From: Cellulomonas sp. PhB143
GTDB lineage: Bacteria > Actinomycetota > Actinomycetes > Actinomycetales > Cellulomonadaceae
Length of the DNA: 64,000 bases
NCBI RefSeq assembly: GCF_003752595.1
Contig: NZ_RKIJ01000011.1
Location: 179,322-243,321 of the forward strand
Reading direction: 5' to 3'
Position numbers and translations under genes: made by a program. Positions 54,586 through 63,984 of the stretch are shown here, one piece after another. The stretch's first letter is position 1, and each line of letters begins with the position of its first letter. The notes under the pieces were generated by a model. The model saw only the letters and a program-made list of their open reading frames with translations. It searched no databases and had not been told where the DNA came from.

Positions 54586-57500
54586 CTAGTCGACCGGTGC
54601 GGTGGTCGCCGGGGGCCATGGCGAGACGGGGTTGCCGTGCCAGCGCGAGCCGGCCGGGAGCACCTCGCCCCGCATGACGAGCGACGCGGGCCCGGCGACC
54701 GCCCCCGGCGCGAGCCGGGTCGCCGGCAGCACGACCGAGTGCGGGCCGACCGTCGCCCCGGGACCGACCTCCACGGCGTCGAGGCTCATCACCCGGTCGT
54801 GGAACAGGTGGGTCTGCAGGACCGTGCCCCGCCCGACGGCGGCGCCGTCCCCGAGCGTGACGAGGTCGCCCTCGGGCAGCCAGTACGTCTCGCACCACAC
54901 GCCTCGGCCGATGTGCGCCCCCATGGTCCGCAGCCACCCCGTCAGCAGGGGCGTGCCGAGCACGTGGTCGGCGAACCACGGCGCGGCCACGACCTCGGTG
55001 AACGTGTCGGCGAGCTCGTTGCGCCACACGAAGCCGCTCCACAGCGGGTGGTCGCCGGCGCGGAAGCGGCCGACCAGCAGCCACTTCACGGCCGACGTCA
55101 GCAGCGCGGCGGCCAGCCCGGCCACGAGCAGCACCGGTCCGGCGAGGACGGCGGCCGCCGTCCACCCCCATGCGCGGGCGGCCTGCAGGACCGCGGTCAC
55201 CACCAGGACGGAGAGCGCGGCGGAGGCGACGACGGCGAGCAGGCGCAGCACCTCGACGCCGCCGCGCGCCCACAGCAGGCGCCTGCTGGGGTCGAAGGTG
55301 AGGCCCTCGTCCGCGTCGTCGGCGGCCGGGCGGCGCAGCAGCACCGGCGGGCTGCCGATCCACGAGGACCCCTTGCGCGCCTTGTGCGGGGCGGCGGAGA
55401 GCACCGCCACCAGCCCGTTCTTCGGGACGGAGCGGCCGGGCGCCGTGATCCCGGAGTTGCCGAGGAACGCGCGCCGGCCCACCTTGGCGCGGGCGACGCG
55501 CATCCACCCGCCGCCGAGCTGGTACGGCGCCACCATCGTGTCGTCGGCGAGGAACGCGCCGTCGGAGGCCTCCATCATCGAGGGGATGCCCACCACCGTG
55601 GACGCCTCGACGTGCTTGCCCATGCGCGCCCCCAGCAGGCGGAGCCAGCCGGGCGTGACGACGCTGGAGTAGAGGGGGAACAGGGCGGTGCGGGCGGAGT
55701 CCATGACGCGCTCCGTGCACCAGGCCTGCCACCCGACGCGGCTGCGGACGGCGTGCCAGCCCTCCGTCATCCGCACGCTCAGCAGCCGGACGAGGACGAG
55801 GGTCCCGAGCGCGTACGCGGCGAACGCGCACAGCGCGGCGAGCGGTAGCCGTACGGCCGCGGCACCGAGCTCGGCGAACGGCGTCGAGGGCCCGGTCGGC
55901 CCCGGACCGCCGAGCAGGACCGCGACGCCGACGGCGAGCGCCGCCACGGGCAGCAGCGCCAGCACGACGCCGCCGACGCCGTAGAGCACCAGCCACCTCG
56001 TGCCCCGGGGCGGGCGCGCGTCGGGCCACGGGTGCCGGACCTGGCTGCGCCGGCGGGTGGCGGGGGAACCCTCCCAGTACTCGTCCTTCCCGGTGGACCC
56101 GACGACTGCGGAGCCGGCGGCCACGTCCGTGCCGCGCCGGACCCGTGCGCCGGGCAGCAGCACGCTGCGCGCCCCGACGGTCGCGCCGGGCCCGACGGTG
56201 ACCCGGCCGACGTGCAGGACGTCGCCCTCGAGCCAGTGCCCGGACAGGTCCACCTCCGGCTCCACGGCCGCGCCGTCCCCGACGGAGAGCATGCCCGTCA
56301 CCGGCGGCAGCGTGTGCAGGTCGACGCCGCGCCCCATCCGGGCGCCGAGCGCCCGCGCGTACAGGCCCACCAGCGGCGCCGCGGAGATCGTCAGGCCGCC
56401 GAGCGCGGTCACGAGCTGCTCGGCGAGCCAGAGCCGGCGGTGCACGGAGCCGCCGCGCGGGTGGTCGCCCGGGCGCACGCCCCGCAGCAGCAGGCGGGCG
56501 CCGAGCACGGCGAGACCGAGGCGCCCGACCGGCGTGACGAGCAGCAGCCAGACGAGCAGCACCGCCACCCACGGGACCGCGGGCACGGCCCCCGCGAGCC
56601 TGCCGGCGGCCGAGCCCGCCGCGAGCAGGCCCACGTCCGTCGCCCACCGGGCACCGGCCACGGCGAGCGCCGTCCAGGCCGCCCAGCGCAGACCGGAGAC
56701 CACGCGGAGCAGCAGGAGCATCACCTGCTGGAACGCCTGCGTCCCGACGGGCGTGGTGGGCACGGGGCCGGCGGGCGCGCCCGACCCGGCCCGGGCGCCG
56801 TCGGCCGGCCCGTACGCACGCTCGAGATGGCCGGCGAGCTCGGCGACCGTCGGGTGGGCGTAGAGGTCGGCGACCGTGGCGGACGGGTAGCGCTCGCGGA
56901 CGGCGGAGACGACCTGCGCCGCGGTGAGGCTTCCGCCGCCCAGGTCGAAGAAGTCCTCGTCGGAGGCGGCGGGGGCGACGCCCAGGACCGCGGCCCACCG
57001 CGCGGCGACCCAGGTGGCGGTCGGTCCGCCCAGCTCGGCGGGGTCGGCCGGCGCGCCGTCGCCCGTGCCGCCGGGCGTGCCCGCACCCGCCGGCGTGCCG
57101 GCCAGCGGCCACGGCAGCGCGTCGCGGTCCACCTTGCCGCTCGTGCGCGTCGGGATCTCACCGACGACGCCGATCAGCGGCACCAGCGCGGCGGGCAGCA
57201 CCTCCCGCAGGTGGGCGGTCAGCGCCCGGCCGTCGAAGGTGCCGGGATCGGCCGGCACGACGTAGCCGACGATCATCTGGTTGCCGGCGTCGGTACGTCG
57301 GACGGCGGCCGCCGCGGCGGAGACCTGCGGGGCGTCGAGCAGCGCCGAGTCGATCTCGCCGAGCTCGATGCGCCGGCCGCCGACCTTCACCTGGTCGTCG
57401 GCGCGCCCCACGAACAGCAGGCCGTCGGGGTCGGCCACCACGAGGTCGCCCGAGCGGTAGGCCCGCGCCCAGCCGAGCGAGGGCAGCGGCGCGTACTTCT

Positions 57501-58656
57501 CGGCGTCCTTGCCGGCGTCGAGGTAGCGCCCGAGCCCGACGCCGCCGATGACGAGCTCGCCGGTCGCGCCCGCGGGGACGGGCTCCCCGGCCTCGTCGAC
57601 GACGGCCAGGTCCCAGCCGTCCAGCGGCAGGCCGATCCGGACGGGCCCGACGCCGTCGAGCACCGCGGCGCAGGCGACCACCGTCGCCTCCGTCGGGCCG
57701 TAGGTGTTCCAGACCTCGCGCCCGGGCCCGACGAGCCGGGCGGCGAGCTCGGGCGGGACGGCCTCGCCGCCGAAGATCAGCAGGCGCACGCGCGCGAGGT
57801 CCGCCGCGGGCAGCAGGCCGGCCAGCGTGGGCACGGTCGAGATCACGGTGATCCCGCGCTCGGCGACCCAGGGGCCGAGGTCGAGCCCGGTGCGGACGAG
57901 GGCACGGTCGGCGGGGACGAGGCACGCGCCGTGGCCCCAGGCCAGCCACATCTCCTCGCAGCTCGCGTCGAACGCGACGGAGAGGCCGGCGAGCACGCGG
58001 TCGCCCGGACCCAGGGGTGCGTCCTGGAGGAACAGCCGCGCCTCGGCGTCGACGAACGCCGCCGCGCTGCGGTGGGTGACGGTCACGCCCTTGGGCGTCC
58101 CGGTGGAGCCGGAGGTGAAGATGATCCAGGCGTCGTCCGTGGCGCGCGGGGCGGCCGGGGCGGCGGGCGCGGCCGGGCCGGAGGCGCCGCCGGGGCGTCG
58201 GGGTGCCGCGACGCCGAGGCCGGGGGCGATCTCGCCGTCGTCGCCCACCACGGCGACGACGCCCGCCTCGCCGAAGACGAGCTCGGCGCGCTCCTCGGGG
58301 TCGTCCCGGTCGACGGGCACGTACGCGGCGCCCGCCCGCAGGACCGCGAGGATCGACAGGTAGAGGTCGGCCCGGCCGGAGGTCGCGCGGACCCCGACCC
58401 GGTCGCCGCGCCGGACGCCGTGCCGGGCCAGCGCCCGCGCCCGGGAGCCCACCTCGGCGGACAGCTCCGCGTAGGACCAGACGCGCGCGCCGTCGTCGAC
58501 CGCCGGGGCGTCGGGGTGCCGGGAGGCCGTGGCGTCGAGGACGTCGACGAGGGTCCGTGCCGACGGTGCACGATCCCCTCGGAGCAGGGGGCCGGACGGG
58601 GACACGCGAGTCCTCTCGGTGGGAGGCGACGCCTCGGGGGACGCCTTCGCGAGCAT
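54586..58656 (-). CDS. Pls/PosA-type single-module NRPS with membrane C-terminus
   Basis: A 1356-aa protein. Residues about 30-520 are an adenylation domain (WIIFTSGSTGTPKGV; FDASCEEMWLAW; GEAVPPEL; NTYGPTEATVV; AYRSGDLV; PTRTSGKVDRDALP). A thiolation domain has its Ser at about 576 in DLGGGSLTAAQ. From about 690 onwards there are multiple hydrophobic helices alternating with left-handed beta-helix-like, acyltransferase-type segments (VGPGATVGARSVLLPG, and similar blocks). This A-T-membrane order is that of epsilon-poly-L-lysine synthetase. The specificity code read by eye is D-A-E-S-I-G-T-V-V-K, resembling lysine codes. The start ATG at 58656 is the best fit to homology. Product: probably an isopeptide poly(amino acid); this is inference. 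Confidence 0.85.
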   Translation of the reverse strand: MLAKASPEASPPTERTRVSPSGPLLRGDRAPSARTLVDVLDATASRHPDAPAVDDGARVWSYAELSAEVGSRARALARHGVRRGDRVGVRATSGRADLYLSILAVLRAGAAYVPVDRDDPEERAELVFGEAGVVAVVGDDGEIAPGLGVAAPRRPGGASGPAAPAAPAAPRATDDAWIIFTSGSTGTPKGVTVTHRSAAAFVDAEARLFLQDAPLGPGDRVLAGLSVAFDASCEEMWLAWGHGACLVPADRALVRTGLDLGPWVAERGITVISTVPTLAGLLPAADLARVRLLIFGGEAVPPELAARLVGPGREVWNTYGPTEATVVACAAVLDGVGPVRIGLPLDGWDLAVVDEAGEPVPAGATGELVIGGVGLGRYLDAGKDAEKYAPLPSLGWARAYRSGDLVVADPDGLLFVGRADDQVKVGGRRIELGEIDSALLDAPQVSAAAAAVRRTDAGNQMIVGYVVPADPGTFDGRALTAHLREVLPAALVPLIGVVGEIPTRTSGKVDRDALPWPLAGTPAGAGTPGGTGDGAPADPAELGGPTATWVAARWAAVLGVAPAASDEDFFDLGGGSLTAAQVVSAVRERYPSATVADLYAHPTVAELAGHLERAYGPADGARAGSGAPAGPVPTTPVGTQAFQQVMLLLLRVVSGLRWAAWTALAVAGARWATDVGLLAAGSAAGRLAGAVPAVPWVAVLLVWLLLVTPVGRLGLAVLGARLLLRGVRPGDHPRGGSVHRRLWLAEQLVTALGGLTISAAPLVGLYARALGARMGRGVDLHTLPPVTGMLSVGDGAAVEPEVDLSGHWLEGDVLHVGRVTVGPGATVGARSVLLPGARVRRGTDVAAGSAVVGSTGKDEYWEGSPATRRRSQVRHPWPDARPPRGTRWLVLYGVGGVVLALLPVAALAVGVAVLLGGPGPTGPSTPFAELGAAAVRLPLAALCAFAAYALGTLVLVRLLSVRMTEGWHAVRSRVGWQAWCTERVMDSARTALFPLYSSVVTPGWLRLLGARMGKHVEASTVVGIPSMMEASDGAFLADDTMVAPYQLGGGWMRVARAKVGRRAFLGNSGITAPGRSVPKNGLVAVLSAAPHKARKGSSWIGSPPVLLRRPAADDADEGLTFDPSRRLLWARGGVEVLRLLAVVASAALSVLVVTAVLQAARAWGWTAAAVLAGPVLLVAGLAAALLTSAVKWLLVGRFRAGDHPLWSGFVWRNELADTFTEVVAAPWFADHVLGTPLLTGWLRTMGAHIGRGVWCETYWLPEGDLVTLGDGAAVGRGTVLQTHLFHDRVMSLDAVEVGPGATVGPHSVVLPATRLAPGAVAGPASLVMRGEVLPAGSRWHGNPVSPWPPATTAPVD

Positions 58657-58702
58657 CGTAGGGTCGCCCGTCCGGCCGCGCCGTCGGTGTCTCACCGAAC
58701 GG

Positions 58703-58742
58703 GTCAGACCCCCGCCAGGCGGGAGCCGGGCGAGGGTCTGAC
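58703..58742 (-). terminator. Terminator after glpK
   Basis: GTCAGACCC (58703-58711) pairs with GGGTCTGAC (58734-58742) as a 9-bp perfect stem around a GC-rich inner hairpin (CCGCC-agg-CGG). It lies 27 nt past the glpK stop on the minus strand, before the NRPS gene start. Confidence 0.7.
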
Positions 58743-58768
58743 AGGTCTGGCGGAGGCGTGCGGCGCGG

Positions 58769-60286
58769 CTACTTCTCCACGTCGTCGTCGACCCAGTCCA
58801 TCGTCTTGGTGACGGCCTTCTTCCAGTTGCGGTAGAGGCGCTCGCGCTCGTCGTCGTCCATCGACGGCGTCCAGCGCTTGCCCTCGTTCCAGTTGTCGAT
58901 GACGTCCTGCTCGCCGTCCCAGAAGCCGACGGCGATGCCGGCCGCGTACGCGGCACCGAGCGCCGTGGTCTCGGCGACCTGGGGCCGCACCACGTCCACG
59001 CCCATCTGGTCCGCCTGGAACTGCATGAGCAGCTCGTTCGCGACCATCCCGCCGTCCACGCGCAGCTCCTTCAGGTCCACGCCGGAGTCCGCGTTCATCG
59101 CGTCCATGACCTCGCGCGACTGGAACGCCGTGGCCTCCAGCGCCGCGCGGGCGACGTGGTTGCGGTTGACGTACCGCGTGAGACCGACGAGCGCGCCGCG
59201 CGCGTCCGAGCGCCAGTACGGCGCGAACAGCCCCGAGAACGCCGGCACGAAGTAGGCGCCGCCGTTGTCCTCGACCTTGCCGGCCAGCCACTCGACGTCG
59301 GGGGCGTCCTCGAACAGGCCCAGGTTGTCGCGCAGCCACTGGATCAGCGAGCCGGTCACCGCGATCGACCCCTCGAGCGCGTACACCGGGTCGTTGTCGC
59401 CGATCTTGTAGCAGACCGTCGTCAGCAGCCCGTTCTTGCTCATCACCTTCTCGGTGCCGGTGTTGATGAGCATGAAGTTGCCGGTGCCGTAGGTGTTCTT
59501 GGCCTGCCCGACCTCGAAGCACGCCTGCCCGAACGTCGCCGCCTGCTGGTCGCCGAGGATGCCGGCGATCGGCACGCCCGGCACGGAACCGCGCGGGCGG
59601 CCGTGGCCGTAGACCTCGGAGGACGAGCGGATCTCGGGGAGCATCGACATCGGGATGCCCATGTCCGCCGCGATGTCCTCGCGCCACGAGAGGGTGTCGA
59701 GGTCCATGAGCATCGTGCGCGAGGCGTTCGTGACGTCGGTGACGTGCACGCCGCCCTCGACGCCGCCCGTCATGTTCCACAGCACCCAGGTGTCGGTGTT
59801 GCCGAACAGCAGGTCGCCGGCCTCGGCCTTCTCGCGCGCACCCTCGACGTTGTCGAGGATCCACTTGACCTTGGGGCCGGAGAAGTAGGTCGCCAGCGGC
59901 AGCCCGACGACGGACTTGTACTTCTCGGGGCCGTCGTCGCCGCCGAGCTCGTCGACGATCTTCTGCGTGCGCGTGTCCTGCCAGACGATCGCGTTGTACA
60001 CGGGCTTGCCCGTGGTCTTGTCCCACACCACCGCGGTCTCGCGCTGGTTGGTGATGCCGACGGCGGCGATGTCGTCGTGCGTGGCGTTCGCCCGGGTCAT
60101 GGCGAGGGTGGTGACCTCCCGGACGTTGTTCCAGATCTGCTCGGGGTTGTGCTCGACCCACCCGGCCTTCGGGAAGATCTGGTCGTGCTCGAGCTGTCCC
60201 GTCGCGACGATCTCGCCGGAGTGGTTGAAGACGATCGCCCGGGAGCTGGTGGTTCCCTGGTCGATCGCGAGGACGTAGTCAGCCAT
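58769..60286 (-). CDS. glpK: Glycerol kinase
   Basis: A 505-aa FGGY-family kinase that makes sn-glycerol 3-phosphate. N-terminal [22 protein letters not shown], the substrate region [41 protein letters not shown] (adenosine/phosphate loop) and [20 protein letters not shown] are intact. It is the last gene of the glpDFK series. The ATG at 60286 is supported by an AGAAGGACTGACTG site about 6-12 nt upstream. Confidence 0.97.
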   Translation of the reverse strand: MADYVLAIDQGTTSSRAIVFNHSGEIVATGQLEHDQIFPKAGWVEHNPEQIWNNVREVTTLAMTRANATHDDIAAVGITNQRETAVVWDKTTGKPVYNAIVWQDTRTQKIVDELGGDDGPEKYKSVVGLPLATYFSGPKVKWILDNVEGAREKAEAGDLLFGNTDTWVLWNMTGGVEGGVHVTDVTNASRTMLMDLDTLSWREDIAADMGIPMSMLPEIRSSSEVYGHGRPRGSVPGVPIAGILGDQQAATFGQACFEVGQAKNTYGTGNFMLINTGTEKVMSKNGLLTTVCYKIGDNDPVYALEGSIAVTGSLIQWLRDNLGLFEDAPDVEWLAGKVEDNGGAYFVPAFSGLFAPYWRSDARGALVGLTRYVNRNHVARAALEATAFQSREVMDAMNADSGVDLKELRVDGGMVANELLMQFQADQMGVDVVRPQVAETTALGAAYAAGIAVGFWDGEQDVIDNWNEGKRWTPSMDDDERERLYRNWKKAVTKTMDWVDDDVEK

Positions 60287-60337
60287 GGTCAGTCAGTCCT
60301 TCTCTCGTGGTGGTGCTGGAGTTCGGCGGGGCGTCTG

Positions 60338-61069
60338 TCAGGCGACGGCGGCGGCCAGGAGGCCACCGAGCGCGCCACCCGCGAACGGGCCGATGACCGG
60401 GACCCACGAGTACGCCCAGTCGCTGGTGCCCTTGCCGCGGATCGGGAGCAGGGCGTGCGCGATGCGCGGGCCGAGGTCACGGGCCGGGTTGATGGCGTAG
60501 CCGGTCGGCCCGCCGATGCTCGCGCCGATCCCGACCACGAGGAGGGCGACCGCGAGCGGGCCGAGGTCCACGGGCGAGTTGCCGAAGCTGAGGATCACGA
60601 AGACGAGGACGAACGTCGCGATGACCTCGGTGACGAGGTTCCAGCCGTAGCTGCGCAGCTCGGGGCCGGTCGAGAACGTGCCCAGCTTGGTCGCCGGGTC
60701 GGCGTCCTCGTCGTAGTGCTTCTTGTACGCGAGGAAGACGAGCAGCGCACCGATCGCGGCGCCCGCCATCTCGGCGACGACGTAGTAGAACCCGTTGGCG
60801 GCGGTCACGGGGATGCCGGGGGCGAACTCGTCGGCGCCGCTCGCCCACGTGCCGAGGACCACGGCCGGGTTGATGTACGCACCCGACTTGAACGACACGT
60901 AGACACCGGCGAACACCGCGATGCCCCAGCCGAAGTTGATCATCAGCCATCCGCCGCCGAACCCCTTGTTCTTCGGCAGGATGTTGTTGGCGACGACGCC
61001 GCCACCCAGCAGCGTCAGTATCCCGGTGCCCAGAATCTCGGGGACCATCAGGTCGGACCAGACATCCAT
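60338..61069 (-). CDS. glpF: Glycerol uptake facilitator (aquaglyceroporin)
   Basis: A 243-aa MIP-family channel with six membrane helices. The two pore NPA motifs are AYINPAVVLG and AINPARDLGPR; the Asp after NPAR is the glycerol-facilitator mark. The start is read as ATG 61069 (MDVWSDLMVPEILGTG); GTG 61081 would add four residues. It sits between glpK (51 nt downstream) and glpD (106 nt upstream). Confidence 0.93.
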   Translation of the reverse strand: MDVWSDLMVPEILGTGILTLLGGGVVANNILPKNKGFGGGWLMINFGWGIAVFAGVYVSFKSGAYINPAVVLGTWASGADEFAPGIPVTAANGFYYVVAEMAGAAIGALLVFLAYKKHYDEDADPATKLGTFSTGPELRSYGWNLVTEVIATFVLVFVILSFGNSPVDLGPLAVALLVVGIGASIGGPTGYAINPARDLGPRIAHALLPIRGKGTSDWAYSWVPVIGPFAGGALGGLLAAAVA

Positions 61070-61175
61070 CGTCGGACTCACTTTCTCTCTCGGACCTCGT
61101 CGTCCCCCCGCCGGCAGCCGTGCCGGCGGGGGTGGGGCATCTCGTGCGGTGGTGCGGGTCGTGCGGTGGTGCGGT

Positions 61176-62924
61176 CTAGCTGGTGCGCAGCGGCAGCAGC
61201 GGTGCGACGTCGTCGGCCGCCAGGCGCGCGACCTCGGCCGCGGCGTCGTCGGTCTCCTGCTCGGCCGCGGCCTCGGCGCGGGCCCGCTCGGTGTACGAGG
61301 CGACCTCGGCCTGCTTCGTCGCCTCGTCCCACCCGAGGACCGGCGCGACGATGTCGGCGATCTCCGGGAGGGCCCCGAGGCCGCGGTTCTCGACCTCGTA
61401 GTTCAGGCGCGTGCGGTGCAGCATGACGTCCTCGAGGTGCAGCGCGCCCTCGTGGGTGGCGGCATAGGCGATCTCCGCGCGCAGGTACGCCGGGGCCTCG
61501 GCGAGCGGGGCGGCCAGCGAGCGGTCCGCGCGGCACGCGTCGACGATCTCGCTGAGGTTCGAGCCGTAGCGGTGCAGCAGGTGGTCGACCATCGCGTGGC
61601 TCCAGCCGAGCTCCTGCGCCCAGGTGCGGGCCTGGCGGCGGACGGCGGCGAGGCCCACCGCGCCGGTCAGCGGGATCTCGTCCGTGATCGACGGCAGGGC
61701 CGAGGCGCGCTGGCCGATCGCGAAGTCGACGGCGTCCTTGGCCATCACCCGGTACGTGGTCAGCTTGCCGCCCGCGATGACGGTCAGGCCCGGGGTCGGG
61801 CTCGCGACGGTGTGCTCGCGCGAGACCTTCGCCGATCCGGTGCCCTCCTTGGTCCCCGGCTGCAGCAGGGGGCGCAGGCCGGCCCAGGTACCGACGATGT
61901 CCTCCCGGGTCAGGGGCTGAGCGAGGACGGCGTTGGCGTGCTCGAGGACGTAGTCGATGTCCGCGGAGGTGGCCACGGGATGGGTGAGCTCCTGCTCCCA
62001 GGGCGTGTCCGTCGTCCCGATCACCCAGTAGCGCGACCAGGGGATGACGAACAGGACGCTCTTCTCGGTCTGCAGGATCAGCCCGACGCGGCCCTTGATG
62101 CGCTCGCGCGGGACCACGATGTGGACGCCCTTGGAGGCCAGCACCTTCAGGCCGCCCTCGTCGCCGGCGAGGGCCTCGGTGTCCTCGGTCCACACGCCCG
62201 TGGCGTTGATCACCGAGCGTGCGCGGACGGCGATCTCCTTGCCCGACTCGAGGTCGACGAGGACGGCCCCGTTCACCGTGCCCGTCGAGCCCTTGGTGAG
62301 CTCGACGACCTGCGTGCGGGACGCGGCGTGCGCGCCGTAGGACACGGCGGTGCGGACCAGCGTGCTGACGAGGCGGGCGTCGTCCACCGCGGCGTCCCAG
62401 TACTGCACGGCGCCGATCGCGGCGTCGTGCGCGAGGTCCGGGAACTTGCGGGACATCTGGGACCGCGTGAGGTGGCGGTGCAGGGGCAGGGCGCGCTTGC
62501 CCGGGGCGATGCTCGCGAGCGTGTCGTACAGCGCGATGCCGGCGCCGACGTATCCGCGCTCCCAGACCCGGTGCTCGAGCGGGTAGAGGAACGGCACGGG
62601 CTTGACGAGGTGCGGGGCGATCGTCTTCAGGAGCAGGTCGCGCTCCGTGAGGGCCTCGTGCACCAGGTGGAAGTCGAGCATCTGCAGGTAGCGCAGCCCG
62701 CCGTGCACGAGCTTGCTGGAGCGGCTCGAGGTTCCCGAGGCCCAGTCCTGGGCCTCGACGACGGCGGTGGACAGGCCGCGTGTCGCCGCGTCCAGCGCGA
62801 TGCCCGCGCCGGTCACGCCGCCGCCGATGACGAGGACGTCGAGCTCGTGCTGCGGCTCGGAGGTGGCCTCGAGAGCGGCGAGCGACTGCGCTCGGGACTC
62901 GGGTGTGAGTCGGACGGAAGCCAT
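61176..62924 (-). CDS. glpD: Aerobic glycerol-3-phosphate dehydrogenase
   Basis: A 582-aa FAD-dependent enzyme that oxidises glycerol 3-phosphate to DHAP and feeds electrons to quinones. FAD motif VLVIGGGVTGAGIALDAATRG, SRSSKLVHGGLRYLQ, the WAGLRPLLQPG loop and LTVIAGGKLTTYRVMAKDAVD are present, along with the C-terminal GlpD cap domain. It begins at an ATG preceded by GAGAGGATCC. It is divergent from the SorC-type regulator, with a palindrome between. Confidence 0.96.
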   Translation of the reverse strand: MASVRLTPESRAQSLAALEATSEPQHELDVLVIGGGVTGAGIALDAATRGLSTAVVEAQDWASGTSSRSSKLVHGGLRYLQMLDFHLVHEALTERDLLLKTIAPHLVKPVPFLYPLEHRVWERGYVGAGIALYDTLASIAPGKRALPLHRHLTRSQMSRKFPDLAHDAAIGAVQYWDAAVDDARLVSTLVRTAVSYGAHAASRTQVVELTKGSTGTVNGAVLVDLESGKEIAVRARSVINATGVWTEDTEALAGDEGGLKVLASKGVHIVVPRERIKGRVGLILQTEKSVLFVIPWSRYWVIGTTDTPWEQELTHPVATSADIDYVLEHANAVLAQPLTREDIVGTWAGLRPLLQPGTKEGTGSAKVSREHTVASPTPGLTVIAGGKLTTYRVMAKDAVDFAIGQRASALPSITDEIPLTGAVGLAAVRRQARTWAQELGWSHAMVDHLLHRYGSNLSEIVDACRADRSLAAPLAEAPAYLRAEIAYAATHEGALHLEDVMLHRTRLNYEVENRGLGALPEIADIVAPVLGWDEATKQAEVASYTERARAEAAAEQETDDAAAEVARLAADDVAPLLPLRTS

Positions 62925-62990
62925 GAGGATCCTCTCGGTCAGCGGTGCGTCTGTTCTAAGGTCACACTCGGAGCACGTTGTCGCAAACCC

Positions 62991-63008
62991 CGTGCACATA
63001 TGTGCACG
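62991..63008. promoter_or_regulatory. Palindromic operator between glpD and its regulator
   Basis: CGTGCACATATGTGCACG is a perfect 18-bp palindrome in the 112-nt region between glpD and the regulator gene. Flanking CGCAA (62982-62986) and TTGCG (63012-63016) extend the dyad symmetry. It is the best candidate binding site for the divergently encoded SorC-type regulator. Confidence 0.8.
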
Positions 63009-63036
63009 CGGTTGCGTGGAGCGGTCGGAGGGTGGC

Positions 63037-63984
63037 ATGGAGAGCGAGGGCGACGTCCTGCAGGCGGCGTCGATGTACTACCTGCAGGACCTGACGATGG
63101 CGGCGATCGCCAAGCACCTGCACACGTCCCGCAGCACGGTCTCGCGCCTGCTCAAGCGGGCGCGGGAGACGGGCCTCGTGGAGATCACGGTGCGGCCGCC
63201 GCACGGGCCGGCCTCCGCCCTGGGCGAGCGCATCGCGAGCACCTACGGCATCGAGGCGTGGGTGGTCCCGGTCCCGGACCGCGCCTCGCAGCTGCAGCGG
63301 CTCGACCAGGTGGCGATCACGGCCGCGCGCCTGCTCGCCACGTGGTTCGACTCCGACACGGTGCTCGGGGTCGCGTGGGGCACCACGCTGTCGGCGATCG
63401 CCCACAACCTGACCAGCAAGCCGACCCGCGGCAGCGCCGTCGTCCAGCTCAACGGTGCGGCCAACACGCGCACGACCGGCGTGAGCTACGCGAGCGACCT
63501 CATCGCCGCGTTCGCCGGCGCGTTCCAGGCGACCGAGCACTACTTCCCGGTCCCGGCGTTCTTCGACTTCGCCGAGACCAAGCAGGCGATGTGGCGCGAG
63601 CGCTCGATCCGCCGGGTGCTCGACGTGCAGCGCCGCGCGGACATCGCCCTCTTCTCCGTCGGGGCGCTGTCCGGCGGGCTGCCCAGCCACGTGTACTCCT
63701 CCGGCTACCTCGAGCCCGACGACATCGCGACCCTCGACGCCGAGGGCGTGGTGGGGGACGTGTGCACCGTGTTCCTGCGCGCGGACGGCTCCTACAGCGA
63801 CATCGCGCTGAACGAGCGCGCGACGGGCCCGACGCCGGTCGAGCTGCGGCGCGTCCCGCGCCGGGTCTGCGTCGTGGCGGGGGACAACAAGGTGGTCCCG
63901 CTGCGGGCCGCGCTCAACGCCCGGGCGGTCACCCACCTGGTCGTCGACGAGGTCACGGCGGGCCGGCTGGTCGCGCGCCGATGA
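63037..63984 (+). CDS. SorC-family sugar-binding transcriptional regulator
   Basis: A 315-aa regulator: an N-terminal HTH (LTMAAIAKHLHTSRSTVSRLLKRARETGLVEI, about residues 19-50) and a sugar-phosphate-binding SorC domain (VLGVAWGTTLSAIAHNL; ALFSVGALSGGLPSHVYSSGYL; CVVAGDNKVVPLRAALNA). It lies back to back with glpD. It probably senses glycerol 3-phosphate or a related polyol and controls the glp genes, though the effector is inferred from position only. The ATG at 63037 follows CGGAGGGTG. Confidence 0.9.
   Translation: MESEGDVLQAASMYYLQDLTMAAIAKHLHTSRSTVSRLLKRARETGLVEITVRPPHGPASALGERIASTYGIEAWVVPVPDRASQLQRLDQVAITAARLLATWFDSDTVLGVAWGTTLSAIAHNLTSKPTRGSAVVQLNGAANTRTTGVSYASDLIAAFAGAFQATEHYFPVPAFFDFAETKQAMWRERSIRRVLDVQRRADIALFSVGALSGGLPSHVYSSGYLEPDDIATLDAEGVVGDVCTVFLRADGSYSDIALNERATGPTPVELRRVPRRVCVVAGDNKVVPLRAALNARAVTHLVVDEVTAGRLVARR

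Noticed and set aside
54575-57112. N-terminal extension of the M1 peptidase frame into the NRPS gene
   Set aside because: The part upstream of 54574 is out of frame with the adenylation protein and low-complexity; homology to M1 peptidases begins right after the ATG at 54574.
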